From contig NC_053197.1 of assembly GCF_905163445.1 (NCBI RefSeq), positions 10,850,001 to 10,914,000 on the forward strand: a stretch of DNA of 64,000 bases. The letters run 5' to 3'. A program made the position numbers and the translations under genes. The DNA comes from Pararge aegeria. Lineage: Eukaryota > Arthropoda > Insecta > Lepidoptera > Nymphalidae. How positions within the stretch are numbered: position 1 is the stretch's first letter; each line of letters starts with the position of its first letter. The notes under the pieces were generated by a model, which worked only from the letters and a program-made list of their open reading frames with translations, had not been told where the DNA came from and searched no databases. This document shows, piece after piece, positions 10,531 through 22,800 of the stretch.

Positions 10531-13500
10531 TTAGTTTATAATATTCATTCCCATTACTCTATAATTAGTACGACTATCGCCAACATTAATTAAACCATTT
10601 AATCTATAATTGCCAACGAAATTATCCGTCACATTTATATCGAAATTATCACTGTTATATTTAACCAAACTCTCATTAATACATTGTAATAGATGCTCGA
10701 AAAAATTTGGAAAATTGTCGTAACTTGGGAACACGTTGATATCAATAACAGCGTGATTACCTGTCGTATTGTCTATGACCACGTCGAAGCCGAGAAGAAT
10801 TAATCCGATCTTCTTTCTGAGTACTCGGATGATCGACCTTATTTTATCCTCGTTAAGGGTCATTTTTATTTCAGCCTTGTCGTGAGGGTCCAAAATGGAT
10901 AACGTGGATTGACTGTCCGCTTTGCAAACTTCACCTGTCCTGTAGTATATTGGTTCTAGGTCGTCAGAAGCGTAGAAGTTTTTTAAACTTGGTCGCTCGC
11001 AAATGTGATACCTGAAAAATTTAGATAGATATTTAATATATAATATATATATATATATTTAATATATAATATATATATATATATTTAATATATATTAGGA
11101 AAAATATAGTGTAATGTAACCGTAAGTTCGATGAGAGATCGACCCGTCTCCAACCCCGAAAACCTAGGGATTAAATTTGATCAATCTCTTGATTTGAAGG
11201 ATATTTTTTTTATTGCTATAAATTGAATAATTCGGGAATCGAATCCAGAACCTAGTGATCCATAGTCAAACATGCTAAACAGTATAACCAGGCAGTTGCT
11301 TGCAAATGATTTAATTAATTTCAGCGTATAATATTAAATATAATAAAACTAACAAATAGTAATACTGACTGAATCTCACCTATTACCAACCACAAACACC
11401 TTATGAAGTACAGCATTATGATTCACAAAACTCTGCACCACGCAGGGTGCCTTGCAAACATGAAGTCCTCTCTCGTTGAAGATTAGTACCATTTCATGTG
11501 CAGACTTTGAGCCGTGCGCAATCGTCTGCTTGCATATTACAGGAAATGTCACTCCGTTATTTCGCATAATCTCAATGTTTTGCTCTATATTGTTTGTTGA
11601 GAACTCTGCAAAAGCTGGTGTGAATATACCTTGATTTTGGAATGATATCTCATCCTGTAGTATAGTGTAATAACAATACCTGAAAATTAATAAGTTTATA
11701 ATTAAAAATAGGAAATGTATATTACACACATTACAATAAATTAATCAATTTAAAAATATAGTTTTCCAAACTCGCAAGAAAGAAAAAGAGTAAGAAGAAA
11801 TAAAAAATGCAGAAATAAATTTTAAAGCTTAAATTCAGGACTATAATAATTAACATTTAGGTTAACTTTTTTGTGCAATCCCTGTTACGTTACAATACAA
11901 TTTCTAGACAAGTTTGTATTGTATGTACAATCAAGTCCAGATTTGGTGTAACAAATATGTTATATTTGTTCACATTTTTTTACAAATTACCTAAAAAAGG
12001 TATATAGGTGATAAAGGATAAAAATAAGTCAGTTATGAATATTTTCTTGTTTATGTATCTTTCCTATTGGGTACATTCTAAAATGAAACCAACACTCCTG
12101 ATTCAAAACTTTATCAATAAAGGTTAAAGCTGTAACAATATTAAATTCTTACCGGTTTAATAAAATTCGCACGTTATCCAAGGGGTCAATTATGGTTACG
12201 TTTGGATGATTCGATAAATACTGCTCCACACGCCGTATGTTCATTGATGCCTGAAAGTAAAAACAAAATGCATAAAAATGGTTTGAAAACAAAAATGGAC
12301 ACTATAGTTGGCACTGCTTTAAAGGCAAGACTCTGTATGTCAGGTAGAATATAAATAATTATATATTATACCTACATCTATGTTTCATACAATAATAATC
12401 TGGTGACATTTTGTCTAAAAATCAGAAGTAGTGTGTGGACAAAGTCTACACGACTATTGAGTATAGCTTAAGAGATTCTTAGGGTATGTCTATAACTGAT
12501 TAATTTGATTTAACTAAAAAACTATCTAAGTTTTTGAACCCATTTCAAAGAAAGGTTTGTTCAAAGCTAAGACCAGCTAGTATAAAAACAAGGTGCAAAA
12601 TGAAACAATACATACATAGTTTTATCATAAAGTTCATACAAAAACACAAAAAAAAATGTTTCTTGTATGGGGAATGAGAAATAATGGGATGGGCAGAAAC
12701 CTCCATAATTTTCAACTGTTATGGATAATTTTATATCCTGTCTTTCTATTAAATTTCAAGGCTTTTCCAGTTTATGAGATACAATATACTGAAAGATAAA
12801 CGGATAAGAGTGACGGAAAGTGTTCTTAGAACCCTAAAAACAAATTAAATGCCACTCAACATTGATGTTGTCATAGTTTGAGTCATACAAGGATTATGGT
12901 AATTAACTAAAAAGTACTGAAACTATAGAAATATGAGTCACTGAATATACATTGTAATTCATTTACCTACACTGACGTAAATATACCATGCAATGTAAAT
13001 ATATTAAAGAAATTGTTTAAAATGTATTAAATGTTCTTTTTAATTATTACAGCATTGAAAACAGTATACAGATAAATTATGATATACTTACACACAGTGG
13101 CGTGCATAGAGGGTATGCACAGGGTATGCAGATGATTTAAAATGAAGAAAATCTCCAGTTAGAGTTATAATAAACTTAAGGGTAGGCTTTTTATAACTCT
13201 TACTATGTCTATCCTTAAGTTTTTTATAACTTGTATTGGAGAATTCTTTATTTTATATCATCTACATACCCTGTGCATACCCTCTATGCACGCCACTGCT
13301 AAACAGATACATAGACTCAAATTGCCTACATATGAAAAAAGTTAGACAGTATAATCTACTCACAGTTCTGATCTACTATTACTTAATTTCTTCAGTTTGT
13401 TTATAATTGAACTGATTAATTCATAGGAAATAATTCTGAACTAGCTAGCCTGAATGTTCTATTTAATCCAGAACTACAAACTGCTCAGCTTTACATTACG

Positions 13501-14596
13501 CATATACTTTATCACATACAATTATGTATAGATAACCCTGAAATATCAAGGTGACAAAATGCAAATCAAGAAGTGACTTTATATTTAAAAATTATGTTAC
13601 TTTTAATAGTAGTACAATATAGTATATTTTAGAAGTAGTAGTTATCATACCACTAGTGTGCTATATCATCTGATGCACATGCACATCATATGCTTGTTTG
13701 TGCAACCGAGTGTAAACAATATACACACCATTGAGACTACCTTCAAGGACTACATTATCTTTTAGAAACCCATAATTTCATTTTTTAAACCATTACAAAT
13801 TGACAGTCAACAGGAAAATAATGTAAAAAACTATGCAAAAAAGTTACCTTCACATCACCTTGATCAGCAGCTGCTATTATGTCAGTAAGTTTGTGTAGCA
13901 ATACATCTATTCTACCTTGATCTTCAAAAGGTCTCTCCAAGTCCAACTGTTGATAAAAAAAAACTTTTCACAACTAACATAGAAAATTAATCTACCATTG
14001 TGCATTGGTAATTGGTACATTAATTTAATTTGAACAAAGATTTATTCAGAATAGACAGCAGTTAAAGATCAACAAAATTTTACAAACCTTTGTATGAAAT
14101 ATATAAAAATAAAAAATTCTTAAATTATATGAATGTTATTACATTTGTTAGTTAATCAAAAGTCAGAAGATGTCAACATAAGCTCATGTTTCCCAGCTAA
14201 GCTGTATATCCTACTTTATCACAGCTGTTCTAGCAGCTTAGTGGCAGGTGCATGGTTCATTTCAAAATAGTGACCATTAGGGGATTTTGTAATATATAAA
14301 TAGTCGGGGGTAGCAAGGGGCCCCCCTTGCTACCCCCGACTATTACCTTGAATACCTTGCTACCAGAGACAAGACCATGAATTAATTTATAAGTTGAGTA
14401 TGATGTTGCATATAAGCTGAAATGATAGGGTTTAATATCTTAATTGCCTTATTTTTTTATTTGAATCAATTACCTTGACAAGATTGAAACCGTGGGAATT
14501 GCATGCATGAATCAACTCCTTCCAATTCAATTTTTGACTTTTTTTATCGGACATCCAGAGTCCTATACTTTTGTCGAAAGGCATTCCGTTGCTCAT
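10531..14596 (-). CDS. ITPK1: Inositol-tetrakisphosphate 1-kinase, 5 exons, 366 aa
   Basis: Exons in gene order: 14474-14596, 13848-13946, 12153-12250, 11380-11679, 10531-11011. All junctions are GT/AG and the phases agree, giving one 366-codon frame. The N-terminus (residues 9-24) reads like the 'IGLWMSDKK' start of animal ITPK1. Residues 145-205 carry the ATP-grasp core, with 'VICKQTIAHG' (153-163) and 'CVVQSFVNHNAVLHKVFVV' (186-204). Metal-binding acidic positions fall at D283 ('GFDVV') and D297/N299 ('VIDINVF'), close to D281, D295 and N297 of human ITPK1. The family phosphorylates and isomerises inositol tris- and tetrakisphosphates in the cytosol, feeding the route to InsP6. Length is near the usual size for animals. 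Introns hold an AT-microsatellite, a MITE and a perfect palindrome. The gene is head to head with a methyltransferase. Assignment is firm; exact splice points are read by eye. Confidence 0.95.
11031..11096. repeat. AT-rich microsatellite in ITPK1 intron 4
   Basis: Two near-identical blocks of (TA)n, each followed by TTTAATATA, lie 20 bp inside ITPK1 intron 4 beyond the acceptor of the last exon. Simple repeat with likely length variation between individuals. Confidence 0.85.
11235..11295 (-). mobile_element. tRNA-derived SINE head fragment
   Basis: On the minus strand the stretch contains a Pol III B-box-like word (GGTTCTGGATTCGATTC) with A-box-like sequence upstream. There is no complete tRNA body, so this is a short SINE relic in ITPK1 intron 4. 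Confidence 0.35.
13095..13298. mobile_element. hAT-like MITE with ~46-bp inverted termini, in ITPK1 intron 2
   Basis: The element begins CAGTGGCGTGCATAGAGGG and ends with its inverse complement. The arms match for about 46 bp with two or three mismatches. Length is 204 bp with no coding capacity. Related shorter elements at 2919-3035 and 51404-51547 have 8-bp flanking duplications, which points to the hAT superfamily. Here the flanks no longer match, suggesting an older insertion. Confidence 0.75.
14299..14344. repeat. Perfect palindrome, 22-bp arms, 2-nt centre
   Basis: The left arm 14299-14320 and right arm 14323-14344 are exact inverse complements around a CC centre. The arms start AATAGTCGGGGG and are far more GC-rich than the surrounding ITPK1 intron 1. 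No terminal-repeat element or coding sequence surrounds it. It could extrude as a hairpin or be a fold-back artefact. Confidence 0.9.
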
Positions 14597-15559
14597 TTTC
14601 CAATTTTATTGAAAATTTTATATCCTTAGCATGATAACTGTTACGCATAAATTTCACACAACATTGATATTACCAATTAAAACAATAATTAACAAATACA
14701 GTTTAGTGGAACTACGAAACAAAAAGCGACACCGGCAATTAATTAAAAGTTTTTTTATTAAAATTGAAAAAAACCCATAAAATAAAGATCGGACTGTAAA
14801 CTAGCTAGTAGCACGTTTCAATCACTCCACTTAGTCCCACTATTTGCTATACTTGCATTACCATCTCCGTGGTTTTAGACCTCTTGTTATAATGTTTTGT
14901 AAATTAATAGATATTGTAATTTGTAGTTTGTTGGTCTTGACAGTTGACACCAGGTCTGTGGTTGACACTTGACAGTTGTCACAGCTGACAAGCAAAGAAG
15001 TCAGTAACATATTAAAAGTCCATTCCATATTAATACCAACAAACGAGTACCTACTCACGCAAAAAGCAAAATTTACGAAAAAATAAAAGCATAAATGTAA
15101 AATACCAAATTTTCCTGCCGCTGTACCGGCACTATAAAATGAAGCAGGCTTTTAAACCTTAACGCGTGAACTGGCAGCATTCAGTGTTGCATGTAACTTT
15201 ATTATGAAATAAATATTTATTATATCTTTTTAAGGACTTTATATGTTACTTTCAACCATAGATTTAATATTTATATTAAAATCACGATAGGTATCTGAGA
15301 ATATTATATACCTATATAATATGTTGTTCTTAGGACGGACCATTAAATAAATAAATTTAAGTAAAATCCACAGATATAACACTAATACCTAAGTACCTAG
15401 TAAAGTCAATGGAGGTTGTATCCCACAGTTGTATCCTCTTTGAGTATTTGACTTTTATAACCCAACTTTTTCGTGAATCCGTGGTTCCGTGTTTTAAATT
15501 ATAGAATTACAATAACATATCTATAAACTTTTTCTGAAGCTGTTAATGAAGACAAAATA
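14597..15559. promoter_or_regulatory. Shared divergent promoter, ITPK1 / methyltransferase
   Basis: The 963 bp between two divergent start codons must hold both promoters. At 14937-14974 there are four TTGACA words (starts 14937, 14944, 14962, 14969), arranged as two pairs each spaced 7 bp, and followed by GACAGTTGTC and AGCTGACA. No clear TATA box or other core element is visible. The role is inferred from position only. Confidence 0.45.
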
Positions 15560-17626
15560 ATGTCGGACTCTGATGAGGGCTACTCCCTCCTTAGTGCGAA
15601 AAGCCGATTATTAGATGTTTTTGCTGATCTCGATGATCTTGAGTTGGAATCGATTGAGAGGTGGATAAGTTCTCTCTCATATAAAAAAGGTATAGATAAC
15701 TGTGATTTATTAAGCATCAAACCTAATTAGTGTTAGTCTGGGCACAGACCTCTAGTTCCAAATAGGGGCATTCCAAGATTGTAACCAACGGAACTGCTCC
15801 AATGTGGTATGGCAGGCTTAAAATGGTTGATATTATGCAGGCTTATATTAGGTGCTGGCCGTAATGTCCTGGATAGCTTAAAATTATATCTGAGTCAACG
15901 AACAAAGGTAAAGGACAAGTTTTGAACTACAAAGAACCATGCAGTTACAAGTTTACTAATTTACCTATTGTTATAGTAAGTAATTTTTCCATTAATTATA
16001 AAACAATTTTTAATGATTTCTGTTTTGGCAGATTTAGAAATTAAAAAGTCTCTCATAAATTCAGACAAGTTACTAAAGAACATCGGAGATTCTATAAAAA
16101 AAATGATACCCTTTGAAGCTGAGATGTCAACTGAGAATATTATACCACCAAGTGTTGGAGACCAAGCAGATTGTAATAAGGACAATACTTGTCATGTTGA
16201 TGAATTTCTGTATGATGAAAAACAGGTTGCGGAATTAGTCAAAAGAGGAAAGCTGAAAAGACAATATTGCTTGGATTGTAGTTCTCGCAATGTACAGGTA
16301 AATTATCCCCAATGATGATACCATTAAAAAGATAAAGTCGGTTTTCACTTCAACTATCAAATAAATCAGCACCATAGAATAGTCATGAACTACCTGGAAA
16401 TATAAAAAAACAAAGTCATATTGTTGTCATTTAGTTACTTGACATAAGCTTGTTAGTTATGAAACTAAGAGATGGACTGTTATATACCATCATATTTTAA
16501 AATCTACTAGACACCACCACAGCTCAACCAGCACCAACATTCGATTTTTGATATTTGGTTCCGATTTCTGTTTTTTTTTGCAGTATTAGCAGTTGTCTGT
16601 GCCAACTGCTTCATTGCTGGACTAACTACCTATTGCAAGGTTCTGGGTTCGATTCTCGGGTCCAGCCAATAATTTGTGTAAATGGTGCTTTATGTTAAGT
16701 ATTCTTAGTACCAGCCTGGAGATACAAAACCTATGGTATCTAACCAACGCAGCAAAACAGAGTGGTGGGTCTTTGCACTATAACCCTCTCTCCAATGAAA
16801 AAGTGTCCTGGGCTAGTTGTGGATTTTAAAGTTTTTTTTACAATAAGTCTTATTTTTTACAATAAGTTTTTTTTACAATAAGTCTTACTAATAAATTTAT
16901 GATTCATTTTGACCATATAACCAACATTAGGGAACAGAAAAGATTTTTTGAACTAGTTATAAATTTCAAGCTCCTTAAAATTACACTGTAATTGTTTTCA
17001 GGATTTAATATTTATATCACATTCACTATCAAGACAGGCTCTGCAATACATATTCAAAGTTCTTCTTCCAAACGAGTTGGAAGACAAGCAAATATTAGAT
17101 ATAGGTTCACGTCTGGGATCAGTTTTGTATGCGGTAAGATAGCATTATTTTTGGAATCATTTCCTATTCCTGTATAAATATAAATGCAAATATGTATGTG
17201 TTTCAGGCATATCATTTATCAAATGCATCAAGAATAGTGGGCATAGAGATGAATAAAGAATGTTGTGAAGTGCAAGAAAAAATAATTGGCCAGTATTCAA
17301 TGGACCTAGACAGAATATCAGTTGTAAATTCAGATGTATTAGAGAGACATGATATTGTTGAATGTTCTGATATTATTATAATGAATGTTCTAGACTTTTT
17401 CGTTGATGAAGAAAAACATAGAGAAATGTGGTACTTCTTTAAAAAACACTTTAAAAAGGGCAGTTATTTGATATTAAATAGAACAATTGCTGAAACACTG
17501 GGTTGTTTGGGCCTCTTTGAAGAATTCATGGACTGGCTGAGTATATGTAAACCAAATCAGATGGAAAACGAAGTATTTTTTGATGTTGAAGATTATAGTG
17601 AATTATATTTGTATTCAATAAATTAA
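15560..17626 (+). CDS. Uncharacterised class I SAM-dependent methyltransferase, 4 exons, 315 aa
   Basis: Exons 15560-15689, 16032-16297, 17002-17133 and 17207-17626 join in phase (1, 0, 0) into 315 codons. The N-terminal ~110 residues are acidic and helical-looking ('SDSDEGYSLLSAKSRLLDVF'). Residues 123-126 hold a C-x-x-C pair ('YCLDCSS'), then 'FISHSLSRQALQ'. The Rossmann methyltransferase part follows: motif I 'LDIGSRLGSVLY' (164-175), the acidic end of beta-2 at 'VGIEMN' (E190), 'VVNSDVL' (D219) and 'IIMNVLDFF' (234-241). These motifs support SAM binding; the substrate is not visible. I recognise it as a conserved but unnamed animal family and do not assign a symbol. The start is the first ATG after an upstream region without an obvious coding frame. 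It shares its promoter region with ITPK1. Confidence 0.85.
16610..16830 (+). mobile_element. Probable tRNA-derived SINE in methyltransferase intron 2
   Basis: A B-box-like word (GGTTCTGGGTTCGATTCTCG) at about 16650, with an A-box-like stretch ahead, is followed by a non-tRNA body of about 150 bp. It does not fold into a full tRNA. It differs from the three better-defined SINE types in the window. Confidence 0.4.
17617..17622 (+). terminator. Poly(A) signal overlapping the methyltransferase C-terminus
   Basis: AATAAA spans the codons for the last residues (TCA ATA AAT) and ends one base before the TAA stop at 17624. No other canonical hexamer was noticed in the next ~200 bp. If used, the 3' UTR would be only some 10-25 nt. 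Confidence 0.5.
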
Positions 17627-17629
17627 TTA

Positions 17630-19179
17630 TATATAATTTATCTACTTATTACTTTTATTAACTATGGGACCATATCTTTCAGTGTGTTCAGTAGATCCCT
17701 TAGGTATGCTCTCCGATCCAGGAGGGCGGACGTGCCAAAGAGCGATGTCTTTGATGTGAGAATTGGTTGAGGCGTCGGATCGTGCGAACTACCTAAGGCG
17801 AGCCGCGCGTTAAACAGGCCCAAGGCCTCTCTTGATAGTGGAGTTCCTAAGGTATCGAAGGGCGTTCGTAATCCTTCTTAAGGCGATTCTGGGTCTTAGG
17901 GTACTGGGTGCTGGGTCTTCTTGACATTCTCGTGAGACACCATATGTAGAGCCACTCTGTTAAGGCGTCTACGAAATTGGCTGGTTATGCGAATTTCGTT
18001 GTCTCGAAAACACTTTCATACAACACTTTTAAGCCCCGCTTACACCCATATAGATAGCCTTGAATTTGGATTTGAATTTCAAAAATCGTTCCGTCGTTAA
18101 AGTCGTGAAAAGGTAACAAACAAACAAATAGACAGAGTTACTTTCGCATATTATCGCAGTAATAATTATCTATGTACTAAGCTTATAGTACATCTGATGG
18201 TAAGTGGTTTAGTTTTGGGGCTGTTTAATTGCAAAACGAGTATCCGAGGACTAAATAGGCTATAATCTACTATTTCGTTATCAGTTTCAGAAACACTCTT
18301 TATGTCATTATAATTGGGTCTTCAAATGGGGTTAACTAGTTTCGGCTGTGACTAGACCATCCTACCAACAAAGATGACCATCCGCCAAGCAATTTCGCGT
18401 TGCGGTACGATGCCGAGTAAAAAATAGATGCATGGTTTTAATAAAACTGCTACACCGGGTTAGTCTACTACCATCTTGGACTGTATCAACACTTACAAAC
18501 ACGTGAGATTTCAGTCCACTCATCATTTGGAGTAGACACTTGGACCGTGGGGTCCGGGGCTCGAGCTCTAGAACCTATTGGTTTGGCGCGGATCGATGGC
18601 AGGAGACCTAATGGTATGACGCTCATTCCTTGTAGCCTGGGATAGTCTCTTGTGTGGAATGCAACGAATGTCGATACCCTAGCTGCAGTGCCGAGCAGGC
18701 CAAGAATCGTAAATATGAAAACCTGGATAGCAGTTTCATTTTTGTGATCATTTGGAGTAGACACTTGGACCGTGGGGTCCGGGGCTCGAGCTCTTTTTAA
18801 GGTCTTATCAAAAAGTCTACCGGTGATCCTAGAGCGGGCAGTTACCTTGGCCAAACAATTAGTTTGGCCATCTAAAGGGGCAAAGCTGCCAGCATCTTAA
18901 GAACTGAGCCTCGAAGACGTTTTAGATTTTATTTAGACTCTAAACTTAGCTGAATTTACTGGTCCATAAATTTTTAGATTTTAGTACTAGCATGCTATCA
19001 AGCAATAAATAAAAGAAGTATGAAATAATATATTTCATTGCTCTTTGAGTCCTGATTCCACGTATGAATGATTATTCCCAGATTTAAAGTATAATAATTG
19101 TCCCCACTCAAACGCTAAATAGTGTTGCTAGAACTGAAAAATATCATAATAATCTGTGGTAATTTAAATAGAGGTCAGT
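17630..19179. other. Intergenic, GC-richer repeat remnants
   Basis: No gene is supported. 17670-18000 is GC-richer than its surroundings and on the minus strand shows a broken coding-like frame ('EALGLFNARLALGSS', 'TSALLDRRAYLRDLL'), probably a decayed transposon. 18380-18515 resembles the tail of the SINE ending GAGATTGCAGTCAAG. 18486-18854 (minus) contains a duplicated 48-bp block. I could not assign a family to these remnants. Confidence 0.4.
18522..18794. repeat. 48-bp exact direct repeat (18522-18569 and 18747-18794)
   Basis: Two identical 48-bp copies, beginning ATCATTTGGAGTAGACACTT and ending CTCGAGCTCT, lie 225 bp apart. On the minus strand both fall in one open frame of about 120 codons and encode 'RARAPDPTVQVSTPND' twice. 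The intervening sequence is not repeated. Confidence 0.85.
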
Positions 19180-19187
19180 ACTCAGTG

Positions 19188-19623
19188 TATGGAGGGTAAA
19201 GGTAAGGAGAGTCATCTGGGTATATGAAAAAGTGTCGTCAAAATGTATTAAATTAGGATGGCGCCACATTTGCATCAGGGTAACTCTTAAAAGAAGCGCC
19301 AAATATAAATATTGTTAGAGTAGGCTTGAAAAATAAACAAGGAAGTATGGAGATACAAGGAAGTAAGGTTATATTTACCACAATATTTTGTACAACGTAA
19401 GTTGTTGAAATTCTCAATAATTAACTGCTTTAGTCGATAATGACATTAAATTTTTTAACTCGGCATACTTCAATTCATCTACGATTGCTACATTCATACC
19501 ATACCCTGTGCATCCACCAGCGCCATTGTGGAGGATTTTTGAACTGTTATTTAGCGCAACAACTGGACACTTTTTCAACTTTTCTCCCATATAAGATGAC
19601 TCTCCTTACCTCTACCCTCCATA
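19188..19623. mobile_element. 436-bp MITE with 8-bp target duplication upstream of CLASRP
   Basis: The ends are inverse complements beginning TATGGAGGGTA and continuing as (A/G)AGGTAAGGAGAGTCATCT, an arm of about 30 bp. Identical 8-bp flanks ACTCAGTG lie at 19180-19187 and 19624-19631. An 8-bp duplication fits hAT among other superfamilies. No transposase is encoded. It ends 187 bp before the CLASRP start codon. Confidence 0.85.
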
Positions 19624-19810
19624 ACTCAGTGTGCTGTGTGTTGATCACAGACAAATACTAGTATATAAATGATAACTTTGCCGTTTGGGAAATGGCGTTG
19701 CAGGAAAGATATTGACTCCGAAGTAGCTGATTAAGTATATAATTTAGAAAAAAAATCTGGTAGATAGCTCTATAAAGTTCTAATGCAATTATTCTGTACT
19801 TTTTATAAAA

Positions 19811-22800
19811 ATGTGGCACGAGGCAAGGAAACAGGAGCGATTGATTCGTGGTATGATAGTTGATTATCGCCGAAGAGCTGAGCGACGCAAGGACTTCTAT
19901 GAAAAAATTGTTAGTATTTTACTTGTATTTTGTAATAATTGCTAAGATGCATTACAATAATTGGTTGATCATACAAATTTTTTTATAAAATGATATCGAT
20001 TTTCAGAAAGCAGAACCGACACAGTTTCTACAATTTCACGGAAGAGAATGCAAAATTCATTTAGACCCAGCTGTTGCAGCCGCTGGGGAGGGCCCCGCCA
20101 TTATGTATGTTAATATTTACGCCTAAATCGTGCCCATCAGTCAGAACAGTGACCCACTTCTGAACATCCTCTTTATTAGGGATATATAGATATTCTAACC
20201 ATGTCTAACCATGTTTCTCCTAGGTAACGGAATGTATCTGAATACTGCTTTGATGTGCTAATTTAGTATAAGTTGTTAGTTATAATGACTGGGCAGTTGG
20301 GTTAACTCGCTCATCAAGGCACAGGGGAACACCAAGAGGCTTAATACCATTCAATTGACACCATACATTGTTGTAGTATAAATTAACTGTAAAGATGATA
20401 TGGCCTGCCACTCATATTAATCAAAGCTATTATATATTATATAATATATTTACTGATTATTTTTATTAATACCTTACAAGTGTGTAGAATTTCTGTATTT
20501 ATTTTTCCCAACAGTAGAAATAACTTATTAAATCCCAGAGCCTGTGTTTTATTCTTACATCTATTTCAGTTTTTTACAAATCCTCTGGACACCATTTGTT
20601 TTCCTGGGCTAAAAAGTAGTTACTCTCCGTCCTTTTCACTAACTGTGTGCGTGTAATTAGATTAGTTGCTTAGTAAGGGTGGGAAACAAGGACAATCAAA
20701 CAAAAACACTTTTGCATCTATTATATTAAGTACAGTTGTTACAACAGTTGGTTTAGGAATTAACTGCTTCTTACTATGCTTTTATGATTATTAGAACAAA
20801 AACATGTTTTAACCATCCTGTTACACAGTAAAATTCAAAGATAGATTTTGTTCATTTATTTATTGGGTGTAGGCATCCAAGTGTTTTACTTGAATTTGAA
20901 CCTACAGGGGCAATTGGGATTTGAAGATGTGTCATCTGATAAATAATCAACATGATAAAGTGACAAAACTTGAAGTTAGATTATTAAGTTTAATTTTAAT
21001 GTAGAGCTACAGGAAATTTTTTGAACAAAGTATAGCAGATCTGCTATAAAATATGTAAACTTGAATCTAAACTTTGTTTAACAGGATGCCTTGGCAGGGT
21101 GACAAGAAAAATATGATAGACAGATTTGATGTGCGGGCACATTTAGACTTTATACCTGATGTGAAAATACCTGATATTCCTCCAGAAGATCTGTCTCAAG
21201 AGGAGAGGCAGTGTAACTATGAGAGATACAGAATCCTAGCACAGAATGCTTTCCTTGGAATAAGTAAGAATATATTTGATCTAGTATTTACTTGAAAATA
21301 AAAGTAGTTGAATATGATGTTATGATTTTTAGTTGTCTTCATTCATTATGCTTACTAGGTCCAGAACAGATGTTAAATATGGTGTAAGTTATATGCTGAG
21401 AAAATCGAAACTAAATTGACAGGTCTAAAAGTCCTCCTAAACTATCCTTTTCTAAATCAAAATGAAAATATTTTATATTTGATATATCACCTAGAAATTA
21501 TAAAATTAAAAATAAAATATTTTTATTTAAAAGGTTTTATTCTTAATTCTAGGTGAAGACAAGTTTCTCCAGCAGCTAGCTATTGAAGAACAATTTGGTG
21601 TCACTGTAGAAGAAAAGGAAACACATAAGGAGAAGTTAAGTGAAAAGAAAGGGGCAGGTGCAGCTATAGGATACAATTATAATGATCCTGGGGCTCAACC
21701 ATCCAGCTATAACGGTAGATTCCGCATTTCTTAAACCCGCTGATGAAGATTTAAGATTTTTGGGTATAAAAGGTGTTTGTTTGAGTGTTTTGGAGTCGTT
21801 TTTATGGCACTCAGTATTAATTACAGGCCCAGAAGTCAAAAAGAAAGAGGCTGACGCAAAGGATTCTGATGATGATTCAGATTTGGACATCATTGATGTT
21901 GATCTAAGTATTGATGTCAACAAAATGGAGGCTTCACAGGTAAGATAATCTTTTATTATTAATAATTTTAAAAAGCAACAGATAAGCTTGTGCTTCATTG
22001 AATAAAAGCAGATTTAAAGGTATATTAAAATAATATTTATAATAAAAATTAATTTGAATTGAATTATTAATTTTTTTTTATCTATGGAAGTAATATTATA
22101 TGCATTTCTTAAAAAATGGATTGATATTTTCAAGTGTATGTAGAAGTGCAAAGTTGCTATTTACTCATCAATACAAACTTTAACTTGTAATCTTCATAAG
22201 AGTCCATACTTAATAATTAAAAAATTTTGAATTTGCTAAATAACTTTTGCTATGAGTAGCAGAAAAAAGCCCCACATATGCTGATGAGAGAAAACGAGAC
22301 AAACCAAGTTGGCTTTGTACAAATCTGTGATATTTTGGCATTGGTACCAATATAGTAAAAGATAATAATTGTGTTTCCATGAGCTGGTTGCTTTGGTTGC
22401 TATAACACCTGCTAGAGTAATGTAGTGCTTGTATGCTCATTGTCCATACACTATTGAATAAAAATTAAAATATAGTGTTTATTTCCTCATTCTTATCAAG
22501 TATGAATTAATTAATTGCATTTTAGAATAGCATAATGTAAAAGAGATAATTATTTTAAAGCAAGCCTGGTTTTCGATTTTGATGGTAGTACCGCCACTGG
22601 TACTAGGTACTTACAGTTGTACTTTAAATGTTTTCTACAATACAATAACTAATAAGGTAAATAAAATGAGCATAACCGTTAATTCTAGAATTAAAGGTTA
22701 TAGAGTTATGTTGTTATTTTATAGAGTAAAATCCCAGTTTTTAGACTACAAAAAAGATAACTGATTGCTATTTTCTACACACATTACATATATTATAATA

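Noticed and set aside
21682..21948. Separate 88-aa protein
   Set aside because: It runs through CLASRP intron 4 into exon 5. The upstream half is intron and the downstream half is CLASRP's acidic region in frame.
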